Source: an uncultured Chryseolinea sp. (GTDB lineage Bacteria; Bacteroidota; Bacteroidia; Cytophagales; Cyclobacteriaceae). Taken from it: a stretch of DNA of 6,540 bases. The position numbers and the translations under genes are program-made. Location of the stretch: NCBI GenBank assembly GCA_946478915.1, contig CAMLER010000294.1, positions 1 to 6,540 of the forward strand. Reading direction: 5' to 3'. A model generated the notes under the pieces. That model worked only from the letters and a program-made list of their open reading frames with translations. It was not told the origin of the DNA and searched no databases. Positions within the stretch are counted from its first letter, which is position 1. The number at the start of each line of letters is the position of its first letter. Positions 5,759-6,540 of the stretch are shown here, piece by piece.

Positions 5759-6400
5759 TTAATGCAAGCTTTCTAATTGTCTGAATTTGCTTGAATAGTG
5801 CTTCAACGCCTCGATATATTCAAACTTTTTCTTTTTTGCGGATTTATTAACACGCGCGTAAACAAACTTTGATTCCAGTTCCCACTTCAATTCGTAGTTT
5901 GTTAAGTTCTTATTTAGCGACCTCCGCTGATTATTCACAGAAATTATTTTTTCCCGCTTAAAGAGTCCGCGTGTCAGGGTATCATATCCTTTGATTGTAA
6001 ATGTACCATAGCTTTGAATAAGGTCGTCAGAGATATCATCATCCAACTCGTATTTTGTTTTAGCCAGTGCTCCATCAAGAAAGTAGAGTGTTATTGATTT
6101 TACTGGCTTGTTGTAAAGGGTCTTATTCGGATTTTCAATAATGTAAAACTCTGCCCGCTGCTTGAAAAACTTTCCAAAAAGATTTTTACCCAGCTCATAA
6201 CTTCTTAACGTATCCGTGCTTCCATCAATTCGGAGAAAACGTTCTGACACATTCTTTTCACTTTTCTGGATCGGCTTTTCTTTTTCATCTACGAATTCGT
6301 CTTTTTCTGAAATTTTTTTCTCACACGATAGGCACATCACCGTAAATATCACGATCAAAGCTGTGCAAGGAGCGCCAGGTATGTTGCGAGTACCCTTCAT
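5759..6400 (-). CDS. hypothetical lipoprotein
   Basis: A 213-residue protein I do not recognise. Residues 14-25 are hydrophobic and lead to CLSC, with Cys26 the probable lipidated residue, so it should be an envelope lipoprotein, although the lipobox is loose. Next comes a charged, lysine/glutamate-rich linker (27-50), then a mixed domain with probable beta-strands (AEFYIIENP at 83-91, VKSITLYFLDGALAKTKYEL at 100-119, GTFTIKGYD at 131-139) and a basic, helix-like C-terminus with KKKK at 189-192. The start at 6400 is strongly supported: its ATG overlaps the TGA of the upstream GlcG-like gene (ATGA), indicating translational coupling. It is followed after 85 bp by the SMP-30-like lipoprotein gene. 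Its role is unknown; the alternating strands suggest a small binding or structural domain, but no family motif is visible. Confidence 0.7.
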   Translation of the reverse strand: MKGTRNIPGAPCTALIVIFTVMCLSCEKKISEKDEFVDEKEKPIQKSEKNVSERFLRIDGSTDTLRSYELGKNLFGKFFKQRAEFYIIENPNKTLYNKPVKSITLYFLDGALAKTKYELDDDISDDLIQSYGTFTIKGYDTLTRGLFKREKIISVNNQRRSLNKNLTNYELKWELESKFVYARVNKSAKKKKFEYIEALKHYSSKFRQLESLH

Positions 6401-6540
6401 CCGTAGACTTTTCTAATGGCTGCATAGGCAATGCGCTCATCCTCTTCTTCCGAAAGTCCGCTCACACCAATACCTCCGATAACATCAATGTTTTGCCTGA
6501 TGGTAACACCGCCGCCGAAACCGGTAATCCCCAAATCACC
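6397..6540 (-). CDS. GlcG/HbpS-family protein, C-terminal 47 residues (cut by window edge)
   Basis: The frame is open from the right window edge to a TGA at 6397-6399 and encodes the last 47 residues of a longer protein. The segment GFGGGVTIRQNIDVIGGIG, followed by VSGLSEEEDERIAYAAI, matches the end of the GlcG/HbpS (haem-degrading, former DUF336) family, where a GGVP...GxIGVSG strand-turn-strand is followed by a ...EQDE.IA helix. Family members bind haem or occur in glycolate or diol catabolic operons; which applies here cannot be judged from the fragment. Its stop overlaps the start of the hypothetical lipoprotein by 4 bp, so it is probably the upstream member of this minus-strand operon. 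Confidence 0.75.
   Translation of the reverse strand, partial: GDLGITGFGGGVTIRQNIDVIGGIGVSGLSEEEDERIAYAAIRKVYG

Overview
The window looks like chromosomal DNA of a Bacteroidota species, probably of the Cytophagales/Chitinophagales type. This rests on the style of the protein families (YceI proteins, a short non-canonical universal stress protein, and lipoproteins with an FLSC/CLSC-type lipobox), on the lack of clear Shine-Dalgarno sequences before most starts, and on T-rich promoter-like motifs resembling the Bacteroidota TAnnTTTG box. The genus cannot be named from this sequence. No rRNA, tRNA, CRISPR array, insertion sequence or phage gene was seen.

Layout, left to right. Positions 1-299 hold no convincing complete gene. 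They contain a structured spacer of heptamer-like tandem repeats, inverted repeats and a 16-bp perfect palindrome, then a possible promoter. The plus strand then carries a small universal stress protein (300-743) closed by a good intrinsic terminator, and a three-gene group: a secreted YceI-family protein (900-1487), an outer-membrane beta-barrel protein of unknown substrate (1510-2883) and a second, divergent YceI-family protein (2940-3521). A GNRA-capped hairpin lies between the barrel and the second YceI gene.

The right half is on the minus strand and converges on the YceI group. In transcription order it has the C-terminal end of a GlcG/HbpS-family (haem-degrading-type) protein cut by the window edge (6397-6540), an unrecognised lipoprotein whose start overlaps that gene's stop by 4 bp (5759-6400), an SMP-30/gluconolactonase-family lipoprotein (4651-5673) and a cation diffusion facilitator transporter with a C-terminal cysteine cluster (3560-4573).

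The most system-like unit is YceI-barrel-YceI. YceI proteins have a lipocalin-like fold, and characterised members bind isoprenoid-type lipids. Two periplasmic YceI carriers flanking an outer-membrane barrel suggest, by inference only, that a lipophilic molecule is trafficked or protected at the outer membrane. A stress protein upstream and weak CRP/FNR-like dyads before both promoters fit control by stress or oxygen limitation, but this is unproven. The minus-strand genes look like a separate set for envelope, sugar-lactone and metal functions.
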